A stretch of 23,233 nucleotides of DNA from Aurantibrevibacter sp041747755 (GCA_041747755.1 JBGTEN010000042.1:1-23233); one strand, 5' to 3'. Counted from the stretch's first letter, positions 1 through 7,603 are shown. The notes: a model not told the origin generated them from the letters alone. Translations and numbers: made by a program.

Positions 1-1119
1 ATTACCAAAATCGAAGGTTTCTCCATTAAAGGGTGAGGTAAAGAGCGTAAGCATCTCTTTAAACAAACGCGTAAAGAACTCCAACTCCTTAGGAGAATCG
101 GTGGTGGTAAGGATTTCCAGTTCATAGAGCTTTGCCATAAAAAAAGTATCATTTTCAATATTTTCTTTTTTGGCAAGCTCAAAATAAGGTACATAAAACT
201 CATCAGGGACGGCTTTAATACATCCAAAATCGATAGCAATAAGTTTTTCATCTTCGCTGACCAAAAAATTTCCGGGATGCGGATCGGCATGCACCTTTTT
301 TAAGCCATGAATTTGAAACATATAAAAATCCCACAACGCCTGGCCTAATTTGTTGCCCAAATCTTCCTAAAAATCGGTTCTTGTGAAGTCGCCCAAATGC
401 TGACCTTGCATCCAATCCATGGTAAGAATCCGTTCGCTTGACAATGATTTATAATACTTCGGAAAAATAAGGTTCGGAATTGCGCTACAGGATAGCGTTA
501 TCTCTTTACTCTGTTTCAGCTCCAACAAATAATCGGTTTCTTCAATGAGTTTCAGTTCGACTTCCTTAAAATATTTATCGGAATCTTTTCCCTGTAAATT
601 GAACATTTTAATGGCAATAGGACGCACGATGGCTAAATCGCTGCTTATACTTTCTGCCACACCGGGATATTGAATTTTTACTGCCAATTCCTTTCCATTT
701 TTGGTGGCTTTATGCACTTGGCCAATGCTGGCTGCATTTATGGAATCCTTCTCGAAAGTGTCAAAAATTTCTTCGGGATATTTATTTAGGTATTTTTTAA
801 ACGTTTTCCGAACCAGAGGGGCTGACAAGGGCGGAACCGAAAACTGCGATAGAGAAAATTTATCCACATAGGCTCTGGGTAGGAGGTTTTTCTCCATGCT
901 CAACATCTGCGCTACTTTTAGAGCACTTCCCTTTAAACTTTTCAGGCCGTCATAAATATCACTGGCATTATCCTCGTTTAACTCTTCTTTGGTAAGCTCG
1001 GGGTTAACTATTTTTTTTCCGAAATATTTAATGTAATTCCCCCCTATTTTTACTCCGGTCTTCACCAATTCTCCGGCACGCTGTATTTTGGAGGTAGGAA
1101 TACTATCTAATGTTTTCAT
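1..1119 (-). pseudogene. ABC1/AarF/UbiB-family kinase, interrupted by an in-frame stop and cut by the left window edge
   Basis: ABC1 (AarF/UbiB/ADCK) atypical kinase-like ATPase, a family linked to isoprenoid quinone and lipid metabolism. From the ATG at 1119 a 250-residue frame shows the family's KxGQ-type segment (KVAQM, residues 68-72), a VAIK-like lysine (AVKIQYPG, K148) and an acidic pair in IEETDY, then stops at a TAG (plus-strand CTA, 367-369). The same frame then runs open, with no further stop, through all 122 codons to the window edge. It encodes the missing catalytic half: GQALWDFY, VHADPHPGNF (catalytic loop) and IDFGCIK (metal-binding DFG). CAG to TAG would be one substitution. 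The 250-residue product would lack the catalytic Asp/Asn and DFG and should be inactive. It lies 144 bp downstream of the TetR gene on the same strand, possibly co-transcribed. A base-calling error is the main alternative. Confidence 0.9.
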
Positions 1120-1263
1120 AGGTATATGTCTTATAAATGTGCCGGTGTAAACTAGTAAGGCTTGTTTGCCAAATTAATTTTTACCAGCTTATCAATTCAG
1201 TTTTAGTATTGGACCATATGCTAGTCTACTGTTGGAAAGTAAGCTAAAGTGGTTTTCCTAAGT

Positions 1264-1923
1264 CTAACCTATTTTTTCTTTAAAGAGGAACTTACCGAAA
1301 TCTATAATGTTTTCAAGAGGGGTATTGTCAAAAACATCAAATACCGTGTTTACCGATTTTTCTATGGCGATATCGGTCTTCTCAAAGGCCGGAGAATTGT
1401 CGTCCATCCAAAACTTCAAAAGAAACAGAAATTGTACCCAGGCTCCTTCTGAAAAAAGCTGTGGATTATGTTGCGTAATTTTAAGGGATTTGTCGGCATT
1501 TCCTTCTTCAATCAAATCGGTTGCGAAAGCTTTAATTTGTTTTCTTAACCCTTTTAGCTGCTCCATATTCCTAAGCATACCGGAATGTTCGTTTAATGCG
1601 AAAAGAACATAGCTTCGATTCAGGGTCAATAATTCAAAAAAGGTAAAAAAGAAAGTTAGCAACTTCTCTCTATTGGAAGCACCGGCGTAATCCGTATTTT
1701 CAGTAAGTAACTTTTCAGTATTTGCGAAGAATTTTGCCCATACACCATTGCGAAGGGCTTCAAAGGATCCGAAATATTGATAAAATTCCGCCTCCTCAAT
1801 ATCATTAGCTATGCAGAATTTATAAATAGATTTTGGTAGGGTTTCATGCTCTAATACATAATTCATATAACCCGCAATGATACTATCATCAGTTACTTTT
1901 TCAGATTTTGTCTTTTTAGCCAT
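1264..1923 (-). CDS. TetR-like transcriptional regulator
   Basis: 219-residue helical protein with the layout of TetR regulators. The short N-terminal DNA-binding region (about residues 12-55) ends in a recognition-helix segment, EAEFYQYFGSFEALRNGVW, that matches the TetR 'xxFYxYFxSKExL' pattern. The rest is an all-helical ligand/dimer domain. The helix-turn-helix is divergent from classical TetR, so the DNA target cannot be guessed. It lies just upstream of the ABC1 kinase on the same strand, an arrangement I associate with Flavobacteriaceae, so it may regulate or act with the kinase. It is divergent from htpG. The start is the ATG at 1923, with no better upstream option. A terminator-like hairpin lies about 80 bp upstream of this start, which suggests attenuated expression. 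Confidence 0.75.
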   Translation of the reverse strand: MAKKTKSEKVTDDSIIAGYMNYVLEHETLPKSIYKFCIANDIEEAEFYQYFGSFEALRNGVWAKFFANTEKLLTENTDYAGASNREKLLTFFFTFFELLTLNRSYVLFALNEHSGMLRNMEQLKGLRKQIKAFATDLIEEGNADKSLKITQHNPQLFSEGAWVQFLFLLKFWMDDNSPAFEKTDIAIEKSVNTVFDVFDNTPLENIIDFGKFLFKEKIG

Positions 1924-2005
1924 GGTGCCTTATTTTGATTATAAAGTTATTGTTTAACCACACCAAAGTATGTTAATGGAGTAAGAAATAAATTGTTTTT
2001 AACAA

Positions 2006-2033
2006 AAACGTGCTTCCTTTCGAAAGCACGTTT
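2006..2033 (-). terminator. Hairpin in the tetR leader, terminator or attenuator
   Basis: Perfect 10-bp arms AAACGTGCTT/AAGCACGTTT enclose an 8-nt loop. Read on the minus strand the stem is followed by TTTTTGTT; read on the plus strand it is followed by TTTCCT, a poor tract. It therefore points toward tetR and lies upstream of it rather than after any gene, consistent with an attenuator or the end of a short RNA. The 3' arm plus T-tract can also pair with AAAAAC just downstream (1995-2000), a weak alternative fold. Confidence 0.55.
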
Positions 2034-2121
2034 CCTAACAACCTAACCAATAAATAATAAAACTTTTCGGTCTAGAAAAAAATTAAATAGTTTTCATAGC
2101 AATTCATTTCCACAACCGATA

Positions 2122-2153
2122 CAAATTTAGTTTATGTTTAAACATTACACAAA
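2122..2153 (-). promoter_or_regulatory. Bacteroidetes-type promoter reading toward tetR
   Basis: On the minus strand TTTG (2150-2153), 20 nt and TAAATTTG (2122-2129) match the Bacteroidetes -33/-7 pattern TTTG-N19to21-TAnnTTTG. Transcription would begin near 2115, giving a long leader of about 190 nt before tetR that includes the hairpin at 2006-2033. Confidence 0.5.
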
Positions 2154-2202
2154 TAAATTAAACAAAATCTGTGTTAAACTTTACCCAAAAAATTGATGCC
2201 AG

Positions 2203-2236
2203 TTTGTCAGACTAACGAATTATGGTATTTTTTTTG
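2203..2236 (+). promoter_or_regulatory. Probable htpG promoter
   Basis: TTTG (2203-2206), 19 nt, then TA followed by a run of T and a G (2226-2236) resembles the Bacteroidetes -33/-7 promoter with a slightly stretched -7 box. It lies about 40 bp upstream of the htpG ATG. No heat-shock inverted repeat of CIRCE type is visible. Confidence 0.45.
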
Positions 2237-2273
2237 CCTAACATAAAGCACTAACGTTAAAAATTATTGAAGT

Positions 2274-4157
2274 ATGGCCACAGGCAAGATTAATGTTTCC
2301 GTTGAAAACATATTTCCTTTAATCAAAAAATTCCTTTACAGCGACCATGAGATATTTCTACGGGAACTTATCTCAAATGCCACGGATGCTACCTTAAAGT
2401 TAAAACATCTAACTTCTATTGGTGAGGCCAAAGTTGAATATGGCAACCCAATAATTGAGGTAAAAGTGGACAAAGAGAATAAGAAAATCCACGTAATTGA
2501 CCAAGGTTTAGGGATGACCGAGGAAGAAATAAAGAAATATATTAATGAAGTTGCCTTTTCCGGTGCGGAAGAATTTTTAGATAAGTATAAAGATGCTGCC
2601 AAAGATTCCGGAATCATAGGTCATTTTGGACTTGGTTTCTACTCCGCCTTTATGGTGGCCAGCAAGGTAGAAATCTTAACCAAGAGCTATAAAGATGAGC
2701 CTGCGGTTCATTGGAGCTGTGATGGATCGCCCAACTTTACCATTAAAAAAGGGAAAAAAGAGGACAGAGGAACAGAAATTATCCTGCACATAGCAGAAGA
2801 TTCTACAGAATTTTTGGAAAAACACAGAATTTCTGAATTGTTGCGCAAGTACAACAAGTTTATGCCTATTCCGATTAAGTTTGGAACTCGCAAAGAAACC
2901 TTGCCGAAGCAGGAAGGTGCCAAAGAAGAAGATGCTGCTCCAACCGTAGAGGTAGACGATATAGTTAATAACCCTAATCCTGCTTGGACAAAACAGCCGG
3001 CCGACTTAAAAGATGAGGATTACAAGGAGTTTTACAGAGAGCTGTATCCTATGCAATTTGAGGAACCACTCTTCAACATTCACTTAAATGTAGATTATCC
3101 TTTCAATCTGACGGGTATTCTTTATTTTCCAAAACTTACCAATGATTTAAGTATTCAAAAAGACAGAATCCAGTTATACCAAAATCAAGTCTATGTTACA
3201 GATAATGTTGAAGGTATTGTTCCTGAGTTTTTAACTATGCTACGAGGAGTAATTGATTCTCCTGATATTCCATTAAACGTTTCCCGTTCCTATCTTCAGG
3301 CAGATGGTGCAGTAAAGAAAATTGCTGCCTACATCACCAGAAAGGTTGCAGATAAACTTACTTCACTTTTCAAAAATGACCGGGAAGATTTTGAAAAAAA
3401 ATGGAATGACATTAAAATAGTTATTGAATATGGCATGCTCTCCGAAGACAAATTCTTTGAAAAGGCTGACAAATTTGCATTATATCCTACAGTAGATGGA
3501 GCCTATTACACTTTTGAGGAGTTACATGAAAAAGTTAAAGCCAACCAGACTGATAAGGATGACAAATTGGTGCTTTTGTACACATCTGACAAAGAGGCAC
3601 AGCACAGTTACATTGAAGCGGCAAAAGCAAAAGGTTACGAAGTACTTCTTTTGGATTCTCCCATCATAGGTCATTTGATGCAAAAACTGGAGTCTTCCAA
3701 GGAAAAGGTATCCTTTGCACGGGTTGATGCGGAACATATTGACAATTTGATTAAGAAAGACGATGTACAGATTTCTAAACTTTCTGATGAAGAAAAAGAT
3801 AGTCTTAAAAAAAGTATAGAAGAAGTTATAAAAACTAAAGGCTATACCATTCAGTTAGAAAGTATGGAAAGTACTGCATCACCATTTATTATTACCGAGC
3901 CTGAGTTTTTAAGAAGAATGAAAGAAATGCAGCGAACCGGTGGTGGTATGTTTGGAATGGGTAGCATGCCGGAAATGTACAATCTGGTTGTAAATACCAA
4001 CCACGAATTGGTAAATGAAATTTTAAATACCAAGACCGAAAAAAAGAAAGAACGCCTGATAAATCAATCATTGGATTTAGCTAAACTTTCCAAAGGCCTA
4101 TTAAAAGGTGAAGAGTTAACCAGTTTTATTAAGCGTAGCTACGAAATGATAAAGTAA
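2274..4157 (+). CDS. htpG: Molecular chaperone HtpG (HSP90)
   Basis: Cytosolic HSP90-family ATP-dependent chaperone, 627 residues, close to E. coli HtpG length. The N-terminal GHKL ATPase domain shows all signature segments: ELISNATDA (catalytic E31, N35), the nucleotide-binding DQGLGM (76-81) and GHFGLGFYS (116-124) in the lid/nucleotide loop. An acidic linker (about 215-235) leads into the middle domain, with GILYFPK and the conserved NVSRSYLQ segment. The C-terminal dimerisation domain ends without the eukaryotic MEEVD tail, as expected for a bacterial form. The start is the ATG at 2274, preceded by a promoter-like sequence. The gene appears monocistronic, since a strong terminator follows the stop. 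Confidence 0.98.
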   Translation: MATGKINVSVENIFPLIKKFLYSDHEIFLRELISNATDATLKLKHLTSIGEAKVEYGNPIIEVKVDKENKKIHVIDQGLGMTEEEIKKYINEVAFSGAEEFLDKYKDAAKDSGIIGHFGLGFYSAFMVASKVEILTKSYKDEPAVHWSCDGSPNFTIKKGKKEDRGTEIILHIAEDSTEFLEKHRISELLRKYNKFMPIPIKFGTRKETLPKQEGAKEEDAAPTVEVDDIVNNPNPAWTKQPADLKDEDYKEFYRELYPMQFEEPLFNIHLNVDYPFNLTGILYFPKLTNDLSIQKDRIQLYQNQVYVTDNVEGIVPEFLTMLRGVIDSPDIPLNVSRSYLQADGAVKKIAAYITRKVADKLTSLFKNDREDFEKKWNDIKIVIEYGMLSEDKFFEKADKFALYPTVDGAYYTFEELHEKVKANQTDKDDKLVLLYTSDKEAQHSYIEAAKAKGYEVLLLDSPIIGHLMQKLESSKEKVSFARVDAEHIDNLIKKDDVQISKLSDEEKDSLKKSIEEVIKTKGYTIQLESMESTASPFIITEPEFLRRMKEMQRTGGGMFGMGSMPEMYNLVVNTNHELVNEILNTKTEKKKERLINQSLDLAKLSKGLLKGEELTSFIKRSYEMIK

Positions 4158-4176
4158 TCAGGATATAACTCCATAC

Positions 4177-4213
4177 AAAACCGTTTTCAATGAATTTTGG
4201 AAACGGTTTTTTT
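4177..4213 (+). terminator. htpG terminator
   Basis: Arms AAAACCGTTT (4177-4186) and AAACGGTTTT (4201-4210) form a perfect 10-bp stem with a 14-nt loop, followed by more T residues, 20 bp after the htpG stop codon. Confidence 0.85.
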
Positions 4214-4342
4214 ATAATGCATCATTACTTAGTATCTTAGCTTACCGTGCTGAACAATTTCCTAAAATAATTAGACCATTTACTGCATAAATTTCGTTTA
4301 CTAATTAAGATTTAAGAACTTTAGCAATATATCTCATAACCA

Positions 4343-5443
4343 TTGACTAAAAGAATGATAACGGCAGAGGACAAACTTAAAGAGCGCATAAAAGAGCTAA
4401 CCTGCTTATATGAGGTTACTTCCATAATTGCTAATTGTGATTATGATCAAATACAAACATCTTTAGATGCCATAACCTCTTGTTTGGAAGTTGCCTGGCT
4501 TTATGAAGAAGATACTTATGTAACGTTAGACACAGGTGGGTATCGTGTTACTACCAACAAAGAAAACATTCCCTTGGTTTGTTTAAAATCTACAATTAAA
4601 GTATTTAACAAACCGGAGGGTTTTATAGAGGTTGGTTATCCGGCAAGTAAATTCTCCATGTCCGATTTTCTCGAAGAAGAAAAAAAACTTTTGGAAGATG
4701 TTTGCTTTGATGTGGGTAATCTCTTGGAAAGAAAACAGATAAGAGACAATGAAATTGCCATTAAAAGGCAAATGGAAAGAGCAGACCGGCTGAATATCTT
4801 AGGTGAAATTACTGCAGGTATAGCCCATGAGCTGAATACCCCATTGGCCAATATTCTGGGTTTCGCCGAATTACTAAAAAACGGCGTGTCCGAAGAGAAA
4901 GCGAAAAAAGACTTGGACAAGATTGTAGACAGCGCTATTTTTTGTAGAGAGGTAGTTAAAAAATTGATGTTTTTTGCCTGTGAGATGCCTCAACATATGG
5001 AAATAGTTAAGCTTACTCCTATTGTAAAAAATGTATTAAATCTACTGGATCCTACTTTTAAGAAGCACCAAGTAACGTATACGCTTAAATATAATGTAGA
5101 GCATATTGAATTGCGTGCGGATACTATTCAACTCACTCAAGTCCTGTTTAACCTTATCATGAATGCCATTTATTTTTCCCCGAAGAAAGGGAATATCGGA
5201 GTTATTATAGATGATAATAAAGATACGGTACGAATTAAAATTTCGGATCAAGGTTCCGGGATTCCTAAAGAAATAGAAGATAAAATCTTTGAACCCTTTT
5301 TTACAACCAAACCTATGGGAGAAGGTTCCGGTCTTGGATTAAGTGTTGTACATGGCATAATTGGCAGCCACAAAGGATCTATTTCCCACACCTCAAATAA
5401 GCCAAAAGGTACTGTTTTTACAGTGGATTTACCTAAAATATAA
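4343..5443 (+). CDS. Soluble sensor histidine kinase
   Basis: Two-component sensor kinase of 366 residues without transmembrane segments, so the signal is sensed in the cytoplasm. Residues about 5-130 form an N-terminal sensory region I cannot assign firmly (GAF-like in size). It is followed by a coiled linker (130-148) and the transmitter: H-box EITAGIAHELNTPL with H162, N-box LFNLIMNA (N270, N274), G1 DQGSGIP (302-308), F-box FEPFFTTK and G2 GSGLGLSV. The transmitter resembles NtrB-type kinases that partner sigma54 activators. It is separated by 2 nt from the response-regulator gene, so the two form an operon. The longest frame starts with TTG at 4343; the ATG at 4355 (residue 5) is an equally good or better start. 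Confidence 0.93.
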   Translation: MTKRMITAEDKLKERIKELTCLYEVTSIIANCDYDQIQTSLDAITSCLEVAWLYEEDTYVTLDTGGYRVTTNKENIPLVCLKSTIKVFNKPEGFIEVGYPASKFSMSDFLEEEKKLLEDVCFDVGNLLERKQIRDNEIAIKRQMERADRLNILGEITAGIAHELNTPLANILGFAELLKNGVSEEKAKKDLDKIVDSAIFCREVVKKLMFFACEMPQHMEIVKLTPIVKNVLNLLDPTFKKHQVTYTLKYNVEHIELRADTIQLTQVLFNLIMNAIYFSPKKGNIGVIIDDNKDTVRIKISDQGSGIPKEIEDKIFEPFFTTKPMGEGSGLGLSVVHGIIGSHKGSISHTSNKPKGTVFTVDLPKI

Positions 5444-5445
5444 CA

Positions 5446-6777
5446 ATGGGCTTTCAAAAAGAGAATGTTTTAATAGTTGATGATGATATAAATATTTTGG
5501 AGTTAATCCAAAGGCATTTACAGTCTCTGGACTACCATACTTTTAAGGCCGTTTCAGTTAAAGAGGCTGTGTCCATTCTAAAAGATACGCCCATAGATTT
5601 GTTGGTAACAGATTTAAAAATGCCGGAGGTTGATGGCTTTCAACTTATTAAATACGCATCAGAACACTATCCGCAGATGCCTGTTCTTGTGGTCACTGGA
5701 TACCCTTCGCTAAACGCTTCTTTTGATACCAGCAAATCAGGAGTTATAGATTATCTAGTGAAACCTTTTACACGCGAAGAGCTAAAAGGTGCAATCCTTA
5801 AATTATTTGCGACAATACCAAAAAAAGTACAAAAGAAAGCTTCCAAGTCATTTGACCCTTCTCAACGAGCCATTTATGGTGAACTAATTGGGGAGTCTGA
5901 AGTATTTGAAAAGGTTACAAATATTATAGAACGAGTAAAAGATAACCGTGCAACAGTTTTAATTAATGGTGAAAGTGGTACAGGTAAAGAACTTGTAGCA
6001 CGGGCTATACACTATTCAGGAAAATTCTCTAGATCCCCATTTATAGCAGTAAATTGCGGTGCAATTCCGGACAACCTGTTAGAAGCCGAACTTTTTGGGT
6101 ACGTAAAAGGAGCCTTTACAGGAGCAAATGAAAACCGGCATGGTTTTTTTCAAGCGGCTAATAAAGGAACTATTTTTTTGGATGAAATTGGCAATGCTCC
6201 ATTACCGGTTCAAAATGGATTGTTAAGAGTGCTACAAGAGAAGGAAATTGTACGTGTTGGTTCTCAAAAAACTGAAAAAATAGAAGTACGTGTTATCGCC
6301 GCGACCAATAGCGATCTTGAAAGTTTAATTAAACAAAAGCTATTTAGGGAAGACCTTTACTATAGATTGACGGTTGTTGAAATAAAAGTTCCACCTTTAA
6401 GGGATAGAAAATCCGATATTCCTCTGCTAGTAGATAAATTTATCCGCAAATATGCTATTGAATATAAAGACAGACTCCTCGCTATTACCCCGGAAGCCTT
6501 AGAGTTATTACAAAGATACAACTGGCCCGGTAACATACGTGAACTGGAAAATGTGATACAGCGCGCCATTATAATGTGTGATAAACAAATAGAGGTGAAG
6601 GATCTCCCGGATACTTTAAAATACGAAATAGACTTTCCCAGAGAATCATGGGTATCTTTGAAGGAGATGGAAAAGCAGTATGTTCAGAAAGTTTTAAATG
6701 CTACCAAGAATAATAAAACAAAAGCGGCCGAAATTCTTCAAATAGACCGTAAAACCCTTCGCCAAAAATTGGAATAA
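5446..6777 (+). CDS. Sigma54-dependent (NtrC-family) response regulator
   Basis: Response regulator that, once phosphorylated by the kinase encoded just upstream, should oligomerise and use ATP to open sigma54 promoters. The receiver domain (about 6-120) has acidic residues D12/D13, phospho-acceptor D56 in VTDLKMP, T84 and K106. The AAA+ domain (about 145-375) has Walker A GESGTGKE (175-182), the intact sigma54-contact motif GAFTGA (222-227), Walker B GTIFLDEIG (241-249) and the RxDLYYRL arginine-finger segment. The C-terminal Fis-type helix-turn-helix (about 420-442) contains NNKTKAAEILQIDRKTLRQKL. All key residues are present. The length of 443 is standard. Tandem dyads starting 3 nt after its stop are plausible binding sites for it. 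Confidence 0.97.
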   Translation: MGFQKENVLIVDDDINILELIQRHLQSLDYHTFKAVSVKEAVSILKDTPIDLLVTDLKMPEVDGFQLIKYASEHYPQMPVLVVTGYPSLNASFDTSKSGVIDYLVKPFTREELKGAILKLFATIPKKVQKKASKSFDPSQRAIYGELIGESEVFEKVTNIIERVKDNRATVLINGESGTGKELVARAIHYSGKFSRSPFIAVNCGAIPDNLLEAELFGYVKGAFTGANENRHGFFQAANKGTIFLDEIGNAPLPVQNGLLRVLQEKEIVRVGSQKTEKIEVRVIAATNSDLESLIKQKLFREDLYYRLTVVEIKVPPLRDRKSDIPLLVDKFIRKYAIEYKDRLLAITPEALELLQRYNWPGNIRELENVIQRAIIMCDKQIEVKDLPDTLKYEIDFPRESWVSLKEMEKQYVQKVLNATKNNKTKAAEILQIDRKTLRQKLE

Positions 6778-6780
6778 ATT

Positions 6781-6816
6781 TCGGGTAAATAATACCCGAT
6801 TGGGGAATTATTACCC
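6781..6816. promoter_or_regulatory. Tandem dyads, putative enhancer sites for the NtrC-family regulator
   Basis: TCGGGTAAATAATACCCGA (6781-6799) is a perfect 7-bp inverted repeat with a 5-nt spacer. GGGGAATTATTACCC (6802-6816) repeats the GGGnA-N5-TACCC pattern with one arm degenerate, centred 19 bp further on, nearly two helical turns. The position about 90-125 bp upstream of a -24/-12 sequence is typical of sigma54 enhancers. The lack of a following T-tract argues against a terminator. Confidence 0.55.
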
Positions 6817-6863
6817 ATATTCATTATTTTAGCCTTATTTTGCTATATATTTAAATCATTGTA

Positions 6864-6876
6864 AATCAATTATTTA
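6864..6876 (+). promoter_or_regulatory. IHF-consensus match between enhancer dyads and sigma54-like promoter
   Basis: AATCAATTATTTA fits the E. coli IHF consensus WATCAANNNNTTR exactly. It lies between the dyads (6781-6816) and the -24/-12 element (6905-6918), where sigma54 promoters need a DNA bend. The surrounding DNA is very AT-rich, with AAATCA repeated three times (6853, 6863, 6876), so a chance match is possible and the specificity of Bacteroidetes IHF/HU proteins may differ. Confidence 0.35.
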
Positions 6877-6902
6877 AATCAAATATTTATTTGTTTCCTT
6901 TT

Positions 6903-6920
6903 TAGGCACGCTACTTGTTT
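6903..6920 (+). promoter_or_regulatory. Sigma54-type -24/-12 promoter
   Basis: TAGGCACGCTACTTGTTT aligns with the consensus TGGCACG-N4-TTGCW. The -24 GG is at 6905-6906 and the -12 element is GT (consensus GC) at 6917-6918, with the required 10-nt spacing. There are two mismatches. Transcription would start near 6929, about 80 nt before the secreted-protein gene. An imperfect inverted repeat (6921-6940) overlaps the predicted start. Confidence 0.6.
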
Positions 6921-7009
6921 ATTAGAGAACAAGTTCTAATAAGCAAACCATGTAAAACTAAAAAAGTAATCATGGGACAGTTTTAAAAATTGAATATTAA
7001 CCCTTAAAT

Positions 7010-7381
7010 ATGTTAGTTATGTTAAAGTATGTAGTAATTGCCCTATTTTCGATCGGAGCCCTTCAGGCACAACAAAATAACACCTCATCTTTTAATGATA
7101 TTGCCGTAGGTGATGTTTTACAAATTGGAGAACCAGTGGTTAGTCAATACAAACACATCGATTTCCCAAGAGCAAATTTCATTATTAAAAGTGGTGGAAT
7201 AGCAGATTTCAAAACGGTAAAAGGAAATCACGTGGTGGTTACAGCCATCTCTGAAAATGCTAATGGTGAAACAAAAGTCACCCTCAAAAGAAAAGATGGT
7301 AGAAAATTCTTCAGAAACTATGCAACTGTAGATGCTGATTTGGCGGGAGCCTTGAATGATGGAGAATTAAGAAAACTGTAA
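7010..7381 (+). CDS. Small secreted protein of unknown function, predicted sigma54 target
   Basis: 123 residues. The N-terminus, LKYVVIALFSIGALQAQ, is a typical signal peptide with likely cleavage near residue 20, leaving about 100 residues exported to the periplasm or outside. The mature part is mixed, with beta-rich segments (HIDFPRANFIIKSGG, HVVVTAI, ETKVTLKRKDG) and no cysteines. I do not recognise a family. It is the only gene between the predicted sigma54 promoter upstream and a long hairpin downstream, so it is likely a single-gene transcript controlled by the adjacent kinase/regulator pair. The start may be the ATG at 7010 or the one at 7019; the latter gives the more typical signal peptide (MLKYVV). 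Confidence 0.8.
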   Translation: MLVMLKYVVIALFSIGALQAQQNNTSSFNDIAVGDVLQIGEPVVSQYKHIDFPRANFIIKSGGIADFKTVKGNHVVVTAISENANGETKVTLKRKDGRKFFRNYATVDADLAGALNDGELRKL

Positions 7382-7394
7382 TTAGCTGATTCAT

Positions 7395-7456
7395 AAATCT
7401 ACCTGAATTTCTTCAGATTAGGTCCACAAAACCTATAGAAAGTCAGGTAGATTTTT
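7395..7456 (+). terminator. Long three-tier hairpin after the secreted-protein gene
   Basis: The outer 12-bp stem AAATCTACCTGA (7395-7406) pairs with TCAGGTAGATTT (7443-7454) and is followed by T and C-rich sequence. Inside it TTTCT/AGAAA (7408-7412, 7437-7441) and TAGGT/ACCTA (7419-7423, 7431-7435) can also pair. It is larger than a standard intrinsic terminator, though its position 13 bp after the stop fits one. Confidence 0.7.
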
Positions 7457-7603
7457 CCTTTTTCCATCCTATTTCAATTAAAAAGGTTTGCTATAAGGTC
7501 AACAACCAGAGTTAAAAATCTAACATTAAGATCGCAAGAGTCTTAAAAAATTAGAGCAAACAGTAAACCAAATGCTGCATTCATTCTTATTGCACTTCAA
7601 AGA

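Larger units (their letters stand above)
1924..2273. other. 350-bp divergent intergenic region between tetR and htpG
   Basis: No gene of convincing length is present. The region contains a plus-strand promoter candidate for htpG (2203-2236), a minus-strand promoter candidate (2122-2153) and, between the latter and tetR, a 10-bp stem hairpin (2006-2033) that is followed by a T-rich tract only when read on the minus strand. A minus-strand transcript starting near 2115 could encode a tiny peptide, MNCYENYLIFF, before the hairpin. I cannot tell whether it is translated. Confidence 0.6.

Noticed and set aside
1307..1612. 101-codon plus-strand open frame opposite the TetR gene
   Set aside because: It is antisense to a well-supported regulator gene, with low-complexity composition and no family resemblance.
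6781..6799. Dyad read as a terminator for the two-component operon
   Set aside because: The 7-bp stem is followed by TTGGGG rather than a T-tract, and a second related dyad follows, which fits binding sites better. It cannot be wholly excluded.
7526..7546. Inverted repeat TTAAGA/TCTTAA upstream of glutamate dehydrogenase
   Set aside because: 6-bp AT-rich arms with a 9-bp spacer and no supporting promoter context; weaker than the repeat at 7604-7624.
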